Assembly (NCBI RefSeq): GCF_004798685.1
Contig: NZ_CP039291.1
Span: 3,224,001 to 3,288,000 of the forward strand
Origin: Cellulomonas shaoxiangyii
GTDB taxonomy: Bacteria > Actinomycetota > Actinomycetes > Actinomycetales > Cellulomonadaceae
Direction of reading: 5' to 3'
Length of the DNA: 64,000 bases
Shown: in pieces, positions 18,149-28,223 of the stretch
How the letters are laid out: every line of letters starts with the position of its first letter
How positions within the stretch are numbered: the stretch's first letter is position 1
Notes under the pieces: generated by a model
The model's database searches: none
Seen by the model: the letters and a program-made list of their open reading frames with translations, nothing else
What the model was told of the DNA's origin: nothing
Program-made: the position numbers and the translations under genes

Positions 18149-18850
18149 GTGCGAGACACGCCGAGGGTCGGAGCGGCGGCGCCGGGCAGGCCGACGCTCA
18201 GCCGGGAGACCTTGTCGAGCCAGATCCGCGACCACCTGCTCGTCGAGATCGCCGAGGGCCGGATCGCCGTGGGGGCCCGCCTGCGTGAGCTGAAGGTGGC
18301 CCAGGAGCTGGGCACCAGCCAGACCCCCGTGCGCGAGGCGTTCCGGGAGCTGGCGGCCCTCGGCCTGCTCGAGACCCAGAGCCACACCGGCACGCGCGTG
18401 CGCGAGGTCGGGGAGCGCGACCTGCGCGACGCCGTCCCCGTCCGCGCCGCCCTCGAGGGCCTCGCGGGTCGCCTGGCCGCACCCCGTCTACGCGGCGCCG
18501 GCGAGGCCCTCGCCGAGGCGCTCACCCTCATGGAGGAGGCCGCCGAGCGCGGCGACCGCCTCGCCCTCGCGAGCGGCAGCACGCACTTCCACCGCGCCGT
18601 CGTGCGCGGGGCGGGCAACGACTCGCTGCTGCGTGCGTGGAACGCCCTCGGCATCGAGGTCATGACGATCGTCTCGCTGCTGTCGTCCACGATGCCGCTG
18701 GCCGACGTCGCCGCGCACCACCGGCCGATCTACGACGCGCTGGTGGCGGGCGACGGCGAGCGGGCGGAGTCCGTCCTGGCGGACCACGTCGCGCAGTACC
18801 TGCCGTCGCTGCACGCGACCCCGGCCGACCGGACGCACGGCGGCGCGTGA
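18149..18850 (+). CDS. GntR family regulator, FCD subfamily
   Basis: 233-residue repressor-type protein. The winged helix covers about residues 18-85, with ELKVAQELGTSQTPVREAFREL carrying the recognition helix, followed by an FCD domain (about 90-220) whose metal-binding histidines are visible in STHFHRAVV and AHHRPIYDAL. The divergent MFS gene is the likeliest target. The GTG start is chosen from the leaderless promoter; starts further upstream would give an unusual N-terminal extension. Confidence 0.86.
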   Translation: MRDTPRVGAAAPGRPTLSRETLSSQIRDHLLVEIAEGRIAVGARLRELKVAQELGTSQTPVREAFRELAALGLLETQSHTGTRVREVGERDLRDAVPVRAALEGLAGRLAAPRLRGAGEALAEALTLMEEAAERGDRLALASGSTHFHRAVVRGAGNDSLLRAWNALGIEVMTIVSLLSSTMPLADVAAHHRPIYDALVAGDGERAESVLADHVAQYLPSLHATPADRTHGGA

Positions 18851-18901
18851 CACGCACCCCGCGCGGCGGGTGACGGCCGGGCGGCGGGCCCGGACGAGTG
18901 G

Positions 18902-18975
18902 AGCCCCCTGTCGGATTCGAACCGACGACCTGCTGTTTACAAGACAGCTGCTCTGGCCAGCTGAGCTAAGGAGGC
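18902..18975 (-). tRNA. tRNA-Thr (anticodon TGT)
   Basis: On the minus strand a 74-base cloverleaf: acceptor GCCTCCT pairs with AGGGGGC, the D arm contains AGCTCAGCTGG, the anticodon arm has stem GCTGT/ACAGC with loop CTTGTAA (anticodon TGT, reading ACA threonine codons), and the T arm contains GGTTCGAATCC. The CCA end is not encoded. Confidence 0.95.
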
Positions 18976-19008
18976 GACGGCGCCAGCGTAGCGGCCGGCG
19001 CCCGGACG

Positions 19009-19048
19009 CCGCGGGCGCCCGTCCCCGGTCAGGGACGGGCGCCCGCGG
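19009..19048 (-). terminator. terminator downstream of the DsbA-like gene
   Basis: Perfect 17-base-pair GC stem with a six-base loop, 29 bases after the stop of the thioredoxin-like gene and before the tRNA. Confidence 0.75.
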
Positions 19049-19052
19049 TCGG

Positions 19053-19090
19053 CCTGCGCGGGTCAGCCCTGCGCGGGTCAGCCCTGCGCG
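19053..19090. repeat. 15-base tandem repeat over a stop codon
   Basis: CCTGCGCGGGTCAGC occurs twice plus eight bases of a third copy. The repeat includes the stop codon of the DsbA-like gene, so a second in-frame stop follows immediately. Looks like a local slippage duplication. Confidence 0.8.
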
Positions 19091-19989
19091 GCGGCCGCGA
19101 GCACGGCCTCGGTCAGCGGGCCGGGCGTGTACAGGTCGCCCTCCCACTTCTCGCCGTCGATGAGCACCGACGGCGTGCTGACGCCGCCGAGGTCGGTGTT
19201 CGCCTGCTCCGTGGCGGCGAGTACCCACGGGGCGAAGGTGCGCCACGTGCCGTCCCGCTCCTCGGTGCCGTCGTCCGCCGCGACCTCGTAGGTGCCGTCG
19301 ACCGTCGCGGTGAACTGCTCGGTCACGTCGGCGGGCACCCCGACCTCGGTCGCGAGCTCCGCGATCTCGGCGTCGCTCAGGCCGGACGAGCCCTCCTCCG
19401 GCTGGTTCTCGTAGAGCGCCGTCATGAAGGCGGTCATGTGCTCGGGGTCCTGGTCCGCGACGACCGCGACCGCGTTGGCCGCGCGCGTCGAGTAGAAGGT
19501 GCCCTGCGACGTGCCGTCGAGGAACGCGATCGGCTTGTACTCGATCGTGATGCCCTCCTGCGCGGCGAGCTGCTCGAGCTCGGCACCGTTCGCGGCGTCG
19601 AACTGGCCGCAGTAGGGGCACATGAAGTCGAAGTACACGGTCACCGTCGTGCCGTCCTCGGCCGCCTCGCCGACGCCGGCGGCGCTGACGGGGATGCCGC
19701 CGCCCTCCGCGACGGACGGGGCCTCGACCTCGTCGACGGCCGGGACGACGAGGCCCTCGGCCCCGGCGCCGTACTGGACCGTGCCGTAGGCCTCGGCGCG
19801 CTCGGCGCCCTGGCGGACGATGACGATCACGACGGCCGCGAGGACCGCGATGGCCGCGATGAGACCGCCGATGGCGAGCAGGCGGTTGCGCTTGGCCTTG
19901 CGCTCCTGCTCCTGGCGCATGGCGATGGCCTTGGCGCGGGCCTCGTCGCGCCGGACGGCCTTGGTGGGGCGGGGGTCGTTCGTGGGCAT
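19078..19989 (-). CDS. membrane-anchored DsbA-like thiol-disulfide oxidoreductase
   Basis: 303 residues. A basic, charged cytoplasmic start (about 1-35) is followed by one membrane helix (36-59) and an extracellular thioredoxin/DsbA domain with the active site CPYC (124-127) in YFDFMCPYCGQF. The cis-proline loop VSTPSVLIDG lies near residue 273. It should introduce or shuffle disulfides in exported proteins. The next gene downstream on the opposite side of the start (20060-20563) encodes a membrane protein with a cysteine pair outside the membrane and may be a partner. Single-gene unit with its own terminator. Confidence 0.9.
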   Translation of the reverse strand: MPTNDPRPTKAVRRDEARAKAIAMRQEQERKAKRNRLLAIGGLIAAIAVLAAVVIVIVRQGAERAEAYGTVQYGAGAEGLVVPAVDEVEAPSVAEGGGIPVSAAGVGEAAEDGTTVTVYFDFMCPYCGQFDAANGAELEQLAAQEGITIEYKPIAFLDGTSQGTFYSTRAANAVAVVADQDPEHMTAFMTALYENQPEEGSSGLSDAEIAELATEVGVPADVTEQFTATVDGTYEVAADDGTEERDGTWRTFAPWVLAATEQANTDLGGVSTPSVLIDGEKWEGDLYTPGPLTEAVLAAAAQG

Positions 19990-20059
19990 GGGTGCTCCTG
20001 GTGCTCCGGGTGCCGGCGTTCACCGGCGGGACGTGCGGGCACGGGACCGGCCGAGCCGG

Positions 20060-20563
20060 TCAGCAGGCCGCGGGCGGCCCCCGGTGCGGGCGGACGAGCA
20101 CGAGGCCGCGGTCGTGGCGCACCAGCACGGGCAGCACGGGCGCGGTGAGGGGGGTGCGCGGCACGGCCGGCAGCGCACGGGCGACGACCCGGCGGACGGC
20201 GGCGGCGCCCAGCAGGGCGACCACGCCGGTACGGGCGCGGCGGACCAGCGCCCCCAGCCCGAGACCGGCGGCCGCCAGGACGAGGTGCAGGACGACGACC
20301 GGCACGGCGACGCTCAGGAGCAGCACCGCACCCTGCGACGTGGCCCCGAGCGCGTACGCGCCCTGCGGGCAGTGGTCGGCCGACGCCAGCACGTCCATCC
20401 GCAGGCCGAGGGACGCCAGCGCGCCGTCGGCGGCGACGCACCGGTGCACCATCACGCGCCCCTGGGCGGCAGCGACGAGCGGCGTCGCCGCGACCAGCAC
20501 GCCGGCGAGCGTCAGCGCGCGGGCGCGCGCGTGCCGCAGCACCGGGGCCGGACGGGTACGCAC
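20060..20563 (-). CDS. small membrane protein of unknown function with external cysteine pair
   Basis: 167 residues, not recognised. Two hydrophobic segments (about 17-34 and 78-106) flank a loop of about 40 residues containing Cys42 and Cys65, which would lie outside the membrane if the basic N-terminus is inside. The C-terminal third is Arg/Pro/Val-rich and ends in Cys. A TACCCT hexamer six bases before the GTG supports the start. It precedes the DsbA-like gene on the same strand by 70 bases; the cysteine pair makes a disulfide role imaginable but unproven. Confidence 0.6.
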   Translation of the reverse strand: MRTRPAPVLRHARARALTLAGVLVAATPLVAAAQGRVMVHRCVAADGALASLGLRMDVLASADHCPQGAYALGATSQGAVLLLSVAVPVVVLHLVLAAAGLGLGALVRRARTGVVALLGAAAVRRVVARALPAVPRTPLTAPVLPVLVRHDRGLVLVRPHRGPPAAC

Positions 20564-20569
20564 GGGCCC

Positions 20570-20575
20570 AGGGTA
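20570..20575 (-). promoter_or_regulatory. -10 element (TACCCT), leaderless
   Basis: TACCCT ends six bases before the GTG at 20563 of the small membrane protein. Confidence 0.45.
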
Positions 20576-20663
20576 GGCGCTGGGCCCCGGCCTGCCGAGG
20601 GGCCCGTGGTCCCGGTCCGGCCCGGCGGCCGCACGTGAACCGCTTCGTGCCGGGCGCGGGCGG

Positions 20664-22850
20664 TCAGGGCAGGGGCATCCGCGGCACGGGCAGCGGGGCC
20701 CACTCGATCGGCGAGCCCGCGAGCACCTGGTGCGCGAGGGCGGCGGCCGCGACCAGGGCGAGGGCCACGACGACGAGCGCGCCGACCCACCCGGGCGCCA
20801 CCCCCGCGAGGACCCGCCGGGCCCCCGTGCGCGTCATGGCCGACAACGGCCCGAACCACAGCACGAGCACCGCGAGCAGCACGGCGGACCCGACGGCCAC
20901 CGACGCGGCGAGCCCGCTCGGCGGCTCCCCCGGCACGGCGTCGCCGAGCACCCACCGCCCGGAGCCGACCAGCCACCACGCCACGCCGACCGCGATGACG
21001 ACGACGCTCGCGCTCACCAGCACGGACGGGAGCAGGCCGACCAGCGCGCGCACGAGGTACCAGGGCGAGGACGCGACCGCGAGCGGCACGTCGGACCGGC
21101 GCACGCCGGCGCGCTCGCGCCGCCCGTGCATCGACTCGACCGTCGAGCCCACCGCCCGGACGACCACCACGAGCACCAGCACGACCGCGAGCGTGATGCC
21201 GGGCGCGTGGGCGCCGGCCACGCCGACGAGCAGCGCGAGCGCGAGCAGCGTCCCCCACCGGCGCCGCGCGCGGGGCCGGACGTACCCGGAGCCCTCGGTG
21301 GACGGTCCCTCCGAGCGCTCGAGGTCGTCCTCGATCCAGTCGACGCCGTCGGGGTCGTCGGGGTCGTCGTCGGGGAAGCCGTCGTCGTGGAAGCCGTCGT
21401 CGGGGAAGCCGTCGTCGTGGGCCGCGTGGCCTGCCGGGTCCTCCCACGCGCGCGCGTCGACCAGCGTCGCGTCGGGGTCGCGGTCCGGGTGGTCGCGGCC
21501 GGCGCCGAGCGGCACCGCGACCGTGTACCCGTCGTTCGCCGGGGGCTCGGGCGGGCCGACGGCGGTCGTGCCGGCACGGGCCGCGGCGCCCGCGAGCGCG
21601 ACCGTCGGCGCGGTGCCGGCGCCCGCCGACCGGTGCGCGGCGCCGTCCTCGTCCGCGTGGTCGGCGGCGTCGTCGAGGTCGTCGTCGGGGTCGTCGTCGT
21701 CCGCGCTGTCGTCGGAGGCGTCGTCGTCGGACGCGCCGGCGGGTGCGTCGTCCCGGGTCGCGTCGACGTCGGCCGCGACGACCGTCGTCGGCATCTCGTC
21801 GCGCCCGACCAGCGTCGTCGCCACGTCGTCCTCCGCGAGCGCGGCATCGTCGTCGTCGAGCTCGTCATCAAGCTGGTCATCGAGCTCGTCGTCGGGCTCG
21901 TCATCGAGCTCGTCCCCCGGCTCGCCCTCCTCCGGCACCGCGACGTCGGTGTCCTCGTCGTCCGCGTCGGCGTCGGCACCCGCCGCCCCCGTGACCGCGG
22001 CCAGTACCACGGCCGCGTCCGCACCGGGCGGCAGCTCGCCCTCGGCGGCGACGACGCGCAGCGCCGCGACGACGTCCTCGGGCGTCGTCCGCTCCGCCGG
22101 GTCCGGGCGCAGCGCCCCCGCGATCGCCGCCGCGGTCAGCGGCCCGACCCCCGCGAGGTCGGCGTCGCCCGAGCGGGCGAGCGCGAGCACGGCCTCGACG
22201 GGCCGCGAGCCGAACGGGTCGCGCCCCGTGGCGGCGAACGCGAGCAGGGCCGCCCAGCCCCACAGGTCGGTGGCGACGCTCGGCTCCGCGCCGTCGAGCA
22301 GCTCGGGCGCGAGGTAGCCCGGCGTTCCGAGCACGAACCCGGCGGTGGTGAGCGTCGCGTCGTCGTCGACGCCCTGCGCCAGGCCGAAGTCGATGAGCAC
22401 CGGGCCGTCGTCGGTGAGCAGCACGTTGGACGGCTTGAGGTCGCGGTGCACGACGCCGGCCGCGTGCACCGCGGCGAGCGCCGAGCGCAGCCCCTCCGCG
22501 AGCGCGAGCAGGTCCTCGGGGGCGAGGGGGCCGCGCTCGCGCACGTGCTCGGTGAGCGTGTCGCCGGGGACGAGCTCGGTGACGATGAACGCCTCGGTCG
22601 AGTCGGCCTCCGCGTCGAGCACGGCGGCGACCGCAGGGTGGCGCAGGCGCTGCAGCGCGGCGACCTCGCGCATCAGCCGGGTCCGCACGACCGCGTCGGC
22701 ACCGACGTGCGGGTGCAGCAGCTTGAGCGCCACCGCGGTGCCGCCGCCGTCGACGGCGCGGTACACGGTCCCCATGCCGCCCGACCCGAGCGGCGCGACG
22801 ATCGTGTACCCGCCGATCTCCGATCCCGGCGTCAGGCCGATCCGCTCCAT
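20664..22850 (-). CDS. membrane Ser/Thr protein kinase with acidic linker
   Basis: 728 residues. The N-terminal Hanks-type kinase domain (about 13-270) has the P-loop LGSGGMGTVY (21-30), Lys43, HRDLKPSN (135-142, catalytic Asp137) and DFG (154-156), so it looks active. It is followed by about 240 residues very rich in Asp, with repeats such as DDELDDQLDD and DDGFPDDGFHDD, then an Arg-rich patch and about five membrane helices in the last 200 residues. PASTA domains, usual in actinobacterial PknB, are absent. The start at 22850 has a TAGCGT hexamer seven bases upstream. It is divergent from otsA. Confidence 0.9.
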   Translation of the reverse strand: MERIGLTPGSEIGGYTIVAPLGSGGMGTVYRAVDGGGTAVALKLLHPHVGADAVVRTRLMREVAALQRLRHPAVAAVLDAEADSTEAFIVTELVPGDTLTEHVRERGPLAPEDLLALAEGLRSALAAVHAAGVVHRDLKPSNVLLTDDGPVLIDFGLAQGVDDDATLTTAGFVLGTPGYLAPELLDGAEPSVATDLWGWAALLAFAATGRDPFGSRPVEAVLALARSGDADLAGVGPLTAAAIAGALRPDPAERTTPEDVVAALRVVAAEGELPPGADAAVVLAAVTGAAGADADADDEDTDVAVPEEGEPGDELDDEPDDELDDQLDDELDDDDAALAEDDVATTLVGRDEMPTTVVAADVDATRDDAPAGASDDDASDDSADDDDPDDDLDDAADHADEDGAAHRSAGAGTAPTVALAGAAARAGTTAVGPPEPPANDGYTVAVPLGAGRDHPDRDPDATLVDARAWEDPAGHAAHDDGFPDDGFHDDGFPDDDPDDPDGVDWIEDDLERSEGPSTEGSGYVRPRARRRWGTLLALALLVGVAGAHAPGITLAVVLVLVVVVRAVGSTVESMHGRRERAGVRRSDVPLAVASSPWYLVRALVGLLPSVLVSASVVVIAVGVAWWLVGSGRWVLGDAVPGEPPSGLAASVAVGSAVLLAVLVLWFGPLSAMTRTGARRVLAGVAPGWVGALVVVALALVAAAALAHQVLAGSPIEWAPLPVPRMPLP

Positions 22851-22857
22851 GCCCGGC

Positions 22858-22863
22858 ACGCTA
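22858..22863 (-). promoter_or_regulatory. -10 element (TAGCGT) of the kinase gene, leaderless
   Basis: TAGCGT on the minus strand ends seven bases before the ATG at 22850. Confidence 0.5.
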
Positions 22864-22968
22864 GCGGGCGCGTCGCCGCGCGTGGGGGAGGCCACACCCG
22901 CGCCGCACCCCGGGCGGGCGGCGGGGCGGACGACTAGGGTCGGCACCGATCCCGAGGAGTTGATCCGC

Positions 22969-24522
22969 GTGCCCTTCGACGTGCCCGCCGACGGCCACGA
23001 CCTGGTCGTCGTCGCGAACCGCCTTCCGGTCGACGTGAGCCTGGACGAGTCCGGCGAGCCGACCTGGAGCCGGTCCCCCGGCGGCCTGGTGACCGCCCTC
23101 GCCCCCGTGATGGCCAACGCCGAGGGAGCCTGGGTCGGCTGGGGCGGGTCTCCCGGTCTCGAGCTCGACCCGTTCGTGGACGAGGGCATGCGCCTGGTCC
23201 CGGTCATGCTGACCGAGCAGGACATGGAGCGGTACTACGAGGGCTTCGCGAACGACACGCTGTGGCCGCTGTACCACGACGTCATCGCGCCGCCGCAGTT
23301 CCACCGGCAGTGGTGGGACGCCTACCGCAAGGTGAACCGCCGGTTCGCGGAGGCCGCCGCCGGCCAGGCCGCGCGCGGCGGCACCGTGTGGGTGCACGAC
23401 TACCAGCTGCAGCTCGTCCCCGCGTTCCTGCGGGAGCTGCGCCCGGACCTGCGCATCGGCTACTTCCACCACATCCCCTTCCCGCCGCTGGAGATCTTCG
23501 CCCAGCTGCCGTGGCGCAAGCAGGTCGTCGAGGGCCTGCTCGGCGCGGACCTGATCGGCTTCCAGCGCGCGGGCGACGCGGCGAACTTCGTCCGCGTGGT
23601 GCGCCGCCTGACCGACCTGACGGCGCGCGGGCAGGTCGTGACGGTCGGCGAGGGGACCCCGCAGCAGCGCCACGTGCGCGCGGCGGCGTTCCCCATCTCG
23701 ATCGACTCGCACGCGTTCGACCAGCTCGCCCGCACGCCGGAGGTCCAGACCCGCGCCAAGGAGATCCGGACCGAGCTCGGCGACCCCGAGGTGCTGCTGC
23801 TGGGCGTGGACCGCCTGGACTACACCAAGGGCATCCGGCACCGCATCAAGGCGTACGGCGAGCTGCTCGAGGACGGGCGCCTGTCGCCGACCGAGACGAC
23901 GCTCGTGCAGGTCGCCAGCCCGAGCCGGGAGAACGTCGGCGCCTACCAGCAGCTGCGCGACGACGTCGAGCTGCTGGTCGGGCGCATCAACGGCGACTAC
24001 GGGCAGGTCGGCCACGCGCCCGTGCAGTACCTGCACCAGTCGTTCCCCATGGAGGAGATGGCCGCCCTCTACCTCGCGGCCGACGTCATGCTCGTCACCG
24101 CGCTGCGCGACGGCATGAACCTGGTCGCGAAGGAGTACGTGGCGGCCCGCTCGGACGACCGCGGTGCGCTCGTGCTGAGCGAGTTCACCGGCGCCGCGGA
24201 CGAGCTCGTCGGGTCGGTGCTGGTCAACCCGCACGACATCGACGGCATGAAGGACGCCATCACGTACGCCGTGCACATGGACCCGCGCGAGTCCCGCAAG
24301 CGCATGCGGCGTCTGCGCCGGCGCGTCCTCGGCCACGACGTGGCGGCGTGGTCGCACGAGTTCCTCTCCGCGCTCACGTCCGTACCGGTCCGCGACACGA
24401 CCGGCGACGCGCCGGGCGACGACGCCACCGCCGGGGTACTGCGGTACCAGGACGCACCGCAGTACGAGGACGCGCAGCGCCACGGCGACCCCTACGACGC
24501 CGACCGGGGCCGTGATGACTGA
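22969..24522 (+). CDS. otsA: trehalose-6-phosphate synthase
   Basis: GT20 glycosyltransferase that makes trehalose 6-phosphate from glucose 6-phosphate and a nucleotide glucose; 517 residues. VVVANRLPV near the start, WVHDYQLQLVPAFLRELRP and IGYFHHIPFPP are family hallmarks, and the sugar-nucleotide site is in GVDRLDYTKGI and LRDGMNLVAKEYVAA. GAGGAG ten bases before the GTG at 22969 fixes the start; a TAGGGT hexamer at 22935 may be the promoter. The last 50 residues are a poorly conserved Asp-rich tail. Overlaps otsB by eight bases, so both are made together. Confidence 0.96.
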   Translation: MPFDVPADGHDLVVVANRLPVDVSLDESGEPTWSRSPGGLVTALAPVMANAEGAWVGWGGSPGLELDPFVDEGMRLVPVMLTEQDMERYYEGFANDTLWPLYHDVIAPPQFHRQWWDAYRKVNRRFAEAAAGQAARGGTVWVHDYQLQLVPAFLRELRPDLRIGYFHHIPFPPLEIFAQLPWRKQVVEGLLGADLIGFQRAGDAANFVRVVRRLTDLTARGQVVTVGEGTPQQRHVRAAAFPISIDSHAFDQLARTPEVQTRAKEIRTELGDPEVLLLGVDRLDYTKGIRHRIKAYGELLEDGRLSPTETTLVQVASPSRENVGAYQQLRDDVELLVGRINGDYGQVGHAPVQYLHQSFPMEEMAALYLAADVMLVTALRDGMNLVAKEYVAARSDDRGALVLSEFTGAADELVGSVLVNPHDIDGMKDAITYAVHMDPRESRKRMRRLRRRVLGHDVAAWSHEFLSALTSVPVRDTTGDAPGDDATAGVLRYQDAPQYEDAQRHGDPYDADRGRDD

Positions 24523-25351
24523 GCCGACGCCCACCACCGGGGGCCCGGCCGGGCCCCCGGACGCCGCGCCGCAGGACGCGCACGCGCTCGCGCAGCGCCT
24601 GGAGGAGGTCCTCGCCGACGCGGGCCGACGCCCCGTGCTGCTCGCCCTCGACTTCGACGGCACCCTCTCCCCGCTCGTGGACGACCCCGCGAGCTCCGCG
24701 ATCCTGCCGGCGGGCGTCGAGGTCCTCGCCGCGCTCGGCGGCCGCGACGGCATCGCGCTGGCGCTCGTCTCCGGCCGCGCGATGGCCGACCTGCACGCGC
24801 TGGCCGCGGTGCCGCCGGGCACCTACCTCGTCGGCAGCCACGGCGCCGAGCGGGCGCGCGTGACGACGTTCGGGCTCGAGCGCGACGTCGTCGAGCTGAC
24901 GTCGGCGCAGGCCGACCGGCTGGCGTCGCTGGGCGCGCGCGCGGCCGCGGTCGCCCGCGGACGCGACGGCGTCTGGGTCGAGACGAAGCCGACCGCCGTC
25001 GTGGTGCACACGCGGCTCGCCGAGCGCGACGTCGCCGGGCCCGCGGAGCAGGAGGCGCTCGCGCTCGGGGCCGAGCTGGGCGCCGGGACGCTGCACGGCA
25101 AGGACGTCGTCGAGCTCACGGTGCTGCCGGCCGACAAGGGCAGCGCGCTGGCCGCGCTGCGTCGCGAGCTGGGTGCGCCGGTCGTCCTCTACGCGGGCGA
25201 CGACGTGACCGACGAGCACGCGTTCGCGGCTCTCGGCCCCGACGACCTGACGGTCAAGGTCGGTGCCGGCGCGACCGCCGCGCGCTACCGCGTCGACGGG
25301 CCGCAGGACGTGGTCGCCGCGCTCGCCGTGGTGGAGCGCGCGACGCGCTGA
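24515..25351 (+). CDS. otsB: trehalose-6-phosphate phosphatase
   Basis: HAD-superfamily phosphatase, 278 residues, that releases trehalose. Motif I is DFDGTLSPL (nucleophile Asp46, Asp48), the cap region contains GSHGAER, and motif IV is GDDVTDEHAF. The first 25 residues are Pro/Gly-rich. The ATG at 24515 lies inside the end of otsA. A terminator hairpin follows. Trehalose serves as stress protectant and carbon store. Confidence 0.95.
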   Translation: MTEPTPTTGGPAGPPDAAPQDAHALAQRLEEVLADAGRRPVLLALDFDGTLSPLVDDPASSAILPAGVEVLAALGGRDGIALALVSGRAMADLHALAAVPPGTYLVGSHGAERARVTTFGLERDVVELTSAQADRLASLGARAAAVARGRDGVWVETKPTAVVVHTRLAERDVAGPAEQEALALGAELGAGTLHGKDVVELTVLPADKGSALAALRRELGAPVVLYAGDDVTDEHAFAALGPDDLTVKVGAGATAARYRVDGPQDVVAALAVVERATR

Positions 25352-25386
25352 CCTGGGCACCGGGTGGCCGTCCGCCGTCCGGGTGT

Positions 25387-25409
25387 GCCCCCGGACCACG
25401 TCCGGGGGC
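25387..25409 (+). terminator. otsBA terminator
   Basis: Ten-base-pair stem GCCCCCGGAC with loop CAC, 35 bases after the otsB stop. Confidence 0.65.
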
Positions 25410-25622
25410 GTCCGCCCGCGTGCCGCGGCGCCCCACGCCGGCGGCCGCCCGACACGTGAGGTGTGCCATACTGACGACCCGGCCGAGGACGTTCGACAGG
25501 ACGCCCCCGGCCCGTGTCAGCGGAGACACAGCGCTCGGCAGGGTGCCTCCACCGACCCTGCGTTGACACTCTTCACGACGGATCGTCCGGCACGTACCTG
25601 CCGGTGAAGGGAAAGACCGCTC

Positions 25623-26750
<1,128 letters not shown>

Positions 26751-26766
26751 CGCACCACGCACCACC

Positions 26767-26804
26767 GACGAGGCGGGTCCGGTCACGACCGGGCCCGCTT
26801 CGTC
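26767..26804 (+). terminator. terminator after the sugar ATPase gene
   Basis: Long hairpin, stem around GGCGGGTCCGGTC and its near-complement with one G-T pair, loop of two bases, 17 bases after the stop. Confidence 0.65.
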
Positions 26805-26835
26805 GTGTCCGGCCCGGACCTGAGAGGATCGACCC

Positions 26836-28137
26836 ATGAGCGGCACGGCGCAGCGTCTGCAGATCACGGCGGCGAACCCGGACCCGGCGCTCCTCGACCT
26901 CCCCTGGCACATCCCGCTGGAGGACTGGCCGGCCGAGAACCTCGCCGCCCTCCCCCGCGGCATCTCCCGGCACGTCGTGCGGTTCGCGCGGCTGTCCGGG
27001 CGGGTCATCGCGATCAAGGAGATCGGCGAGAGCGTCGCGTACCGCGAGTACGAGCTGCTGCGCCAGCTGCGCAAGATCGACGTGCCCAGCGTCGAGCCGG
27101 TCGGCGTCATCACGGGCCGCCGCGCCCCCGACGGCGAACCGCTCGAGGCGGTGCTCATCACCCAGCACCTGTCGTTCTCGCTGCCGTACCGCGCCCTGTT
27201 CAGCCAGTCGCTGCGGCCCGACACCGCCACGCGCCTGATCGACGCGCTCGCGGTCCTCATGGTCCGCCTGCACCTCGCCGGGTTCTACTGGGGCGACGTG
27301 TCGCTGTCGAACACGCTGTTCCGGCGCGACGCGGAGACGTTCGCCGCGTACCTCGTCGACGCCGAGACGGGCGACCTGCACGACCGGCTCTCGGTCGGGC
27401 AGCGCAGCTACGACCTCGAGGTGGCGCGGGTCAACATCATCGGTGAGCTCATGGACCTGCAGGCCGGCGAGTTCCTCGACGAGCACGAGGACGCCATCGC
27501 GATCGGTGACGCGCTCGCCGAGCGGTACCAGGAGCTGTGGCAGGCGCTCACCGAGGTCGAGTCGTTCGGGTACGGCGAGCGGTGGCGCGTGCAGGCGCGC
27601 ATCGACCGGCTCAACAACCTCGGCTTCGACGTCGGCGAGCTCGACATCACGACCGACCTGGAGGGCACCTCGGTGCGCATCCAGCCCAAGGTCGTCGACG
27701 CCGGCCACCACTCCCGCCGGCTCATGCGCCTCACCGGGCTCGACGTGCAGGAGAACCAGGCGCGCCGGCTGCTCAACGACCTCGACGAGTTCCGCGCCGC
27801 GACCGACCGGCAGGCGGAGGACGAGTCGTTCGTCGCGCACGACTGGCTCACGGAGGTCTTCGAGCCGGCCGTGCGCCGCGTGCCGCGCGAGCTGCGCACG
27901 AAGCTCGAGCCCGCGCAGGTCTACCACGAGCTGCTGGACCACCGGTGGTACCTGTCGCAGCAGCACCACCGGGACGTGCCGATGACCGAGGTCGTGAAGA
28001 GCTACGTGAACAACATCCTGCCGACCCGGCCCGACGAGCAGGCCGTCCTCGGCACGCGCGCGGAGGACCTGCGTGACGGTGACGCGGCCTCCGGGTCGCG
28101 CGCCGGGGACTACGACCCGGATCAGCTGATCGGCTGA
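26836..28137 (+). CDS. DUF4032 protein with kinase-like N-terminal half
   Basis: 433 residues, actinobacterial DUF4032 family. The first 200 residues look like a protein/sugar-kinase fold related to lipopolysaccharide kinases: Lys61 in VIAIKEIGES, a catalytic-loop-like FYWGDVSLSNTLF (Asp154, Asn159) and a metal-binding YLVDAETGD (Asp175). The C-terminal half (about 230-400) is the DUF4032 domain proper. Key catalytic positions seem to be kept, so phosphotransfer is possible, but no substrate is known. GAGGAT at 26824 ends six bases before the ATG and can be read as a -10 element or as a Shine-Dalgarno sequence. Confidence 0.82.
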   Translation: MSGTAQRLQITAANPDPALLDLPWHIPLEDWPAENLAALPRGISRHVVRFARLSGRVIAIKEIGESVAYREYELLRQLRKIDVPSVEPVGVITGRRAPDGEPLEAVLITQHLSFSLPYRALFSQSLRPDTATRLIDALAVLMVRLHLAGFYWGDVSLSNTLFRRDAETFAAYLVDAETGDLHDRLSVGQRSYDLEVARVNIIGELMDLQAGEFLDEHEDAIAIGDALAERYQELWQALTEVESFGYGERWRVQARIDRLNNLGFDVGELDITTDLEGTSVRIQPKVVDAGHHSRRLMRLTGLDVQENQARRLLNDLDEFRAATDRQAEDESFVAHDWLTEVFEPAVRRVPRELRTKLEPAQVYHELLDHRWYLSQQHHRDVPMTEVVKSYVNNILPTRPDEQAVLGTRAEDLRDGDAASGSRAGDYDPDQLIG

Positions 28138-28147
28138 CCGCCGACGT

Positions 28148-28202
28148 CACGACGACGGCGCCGTCCCCCCGGGTCTCTCGGAGGAGCGGCGCCGTGGTCG
28201 TG
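28148..28202. terminator. terminator between convergent DUF4032 and rlmB genes
   Basis: Arms of about 16 bases (CACGACGACGGCGCCG and complement, one mismatch) with a 23-base loop between two convergent stops. Confidence 0.6.
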
Positions 28203-28223
28203 CGGGCACGGGACCCGGGCGTG

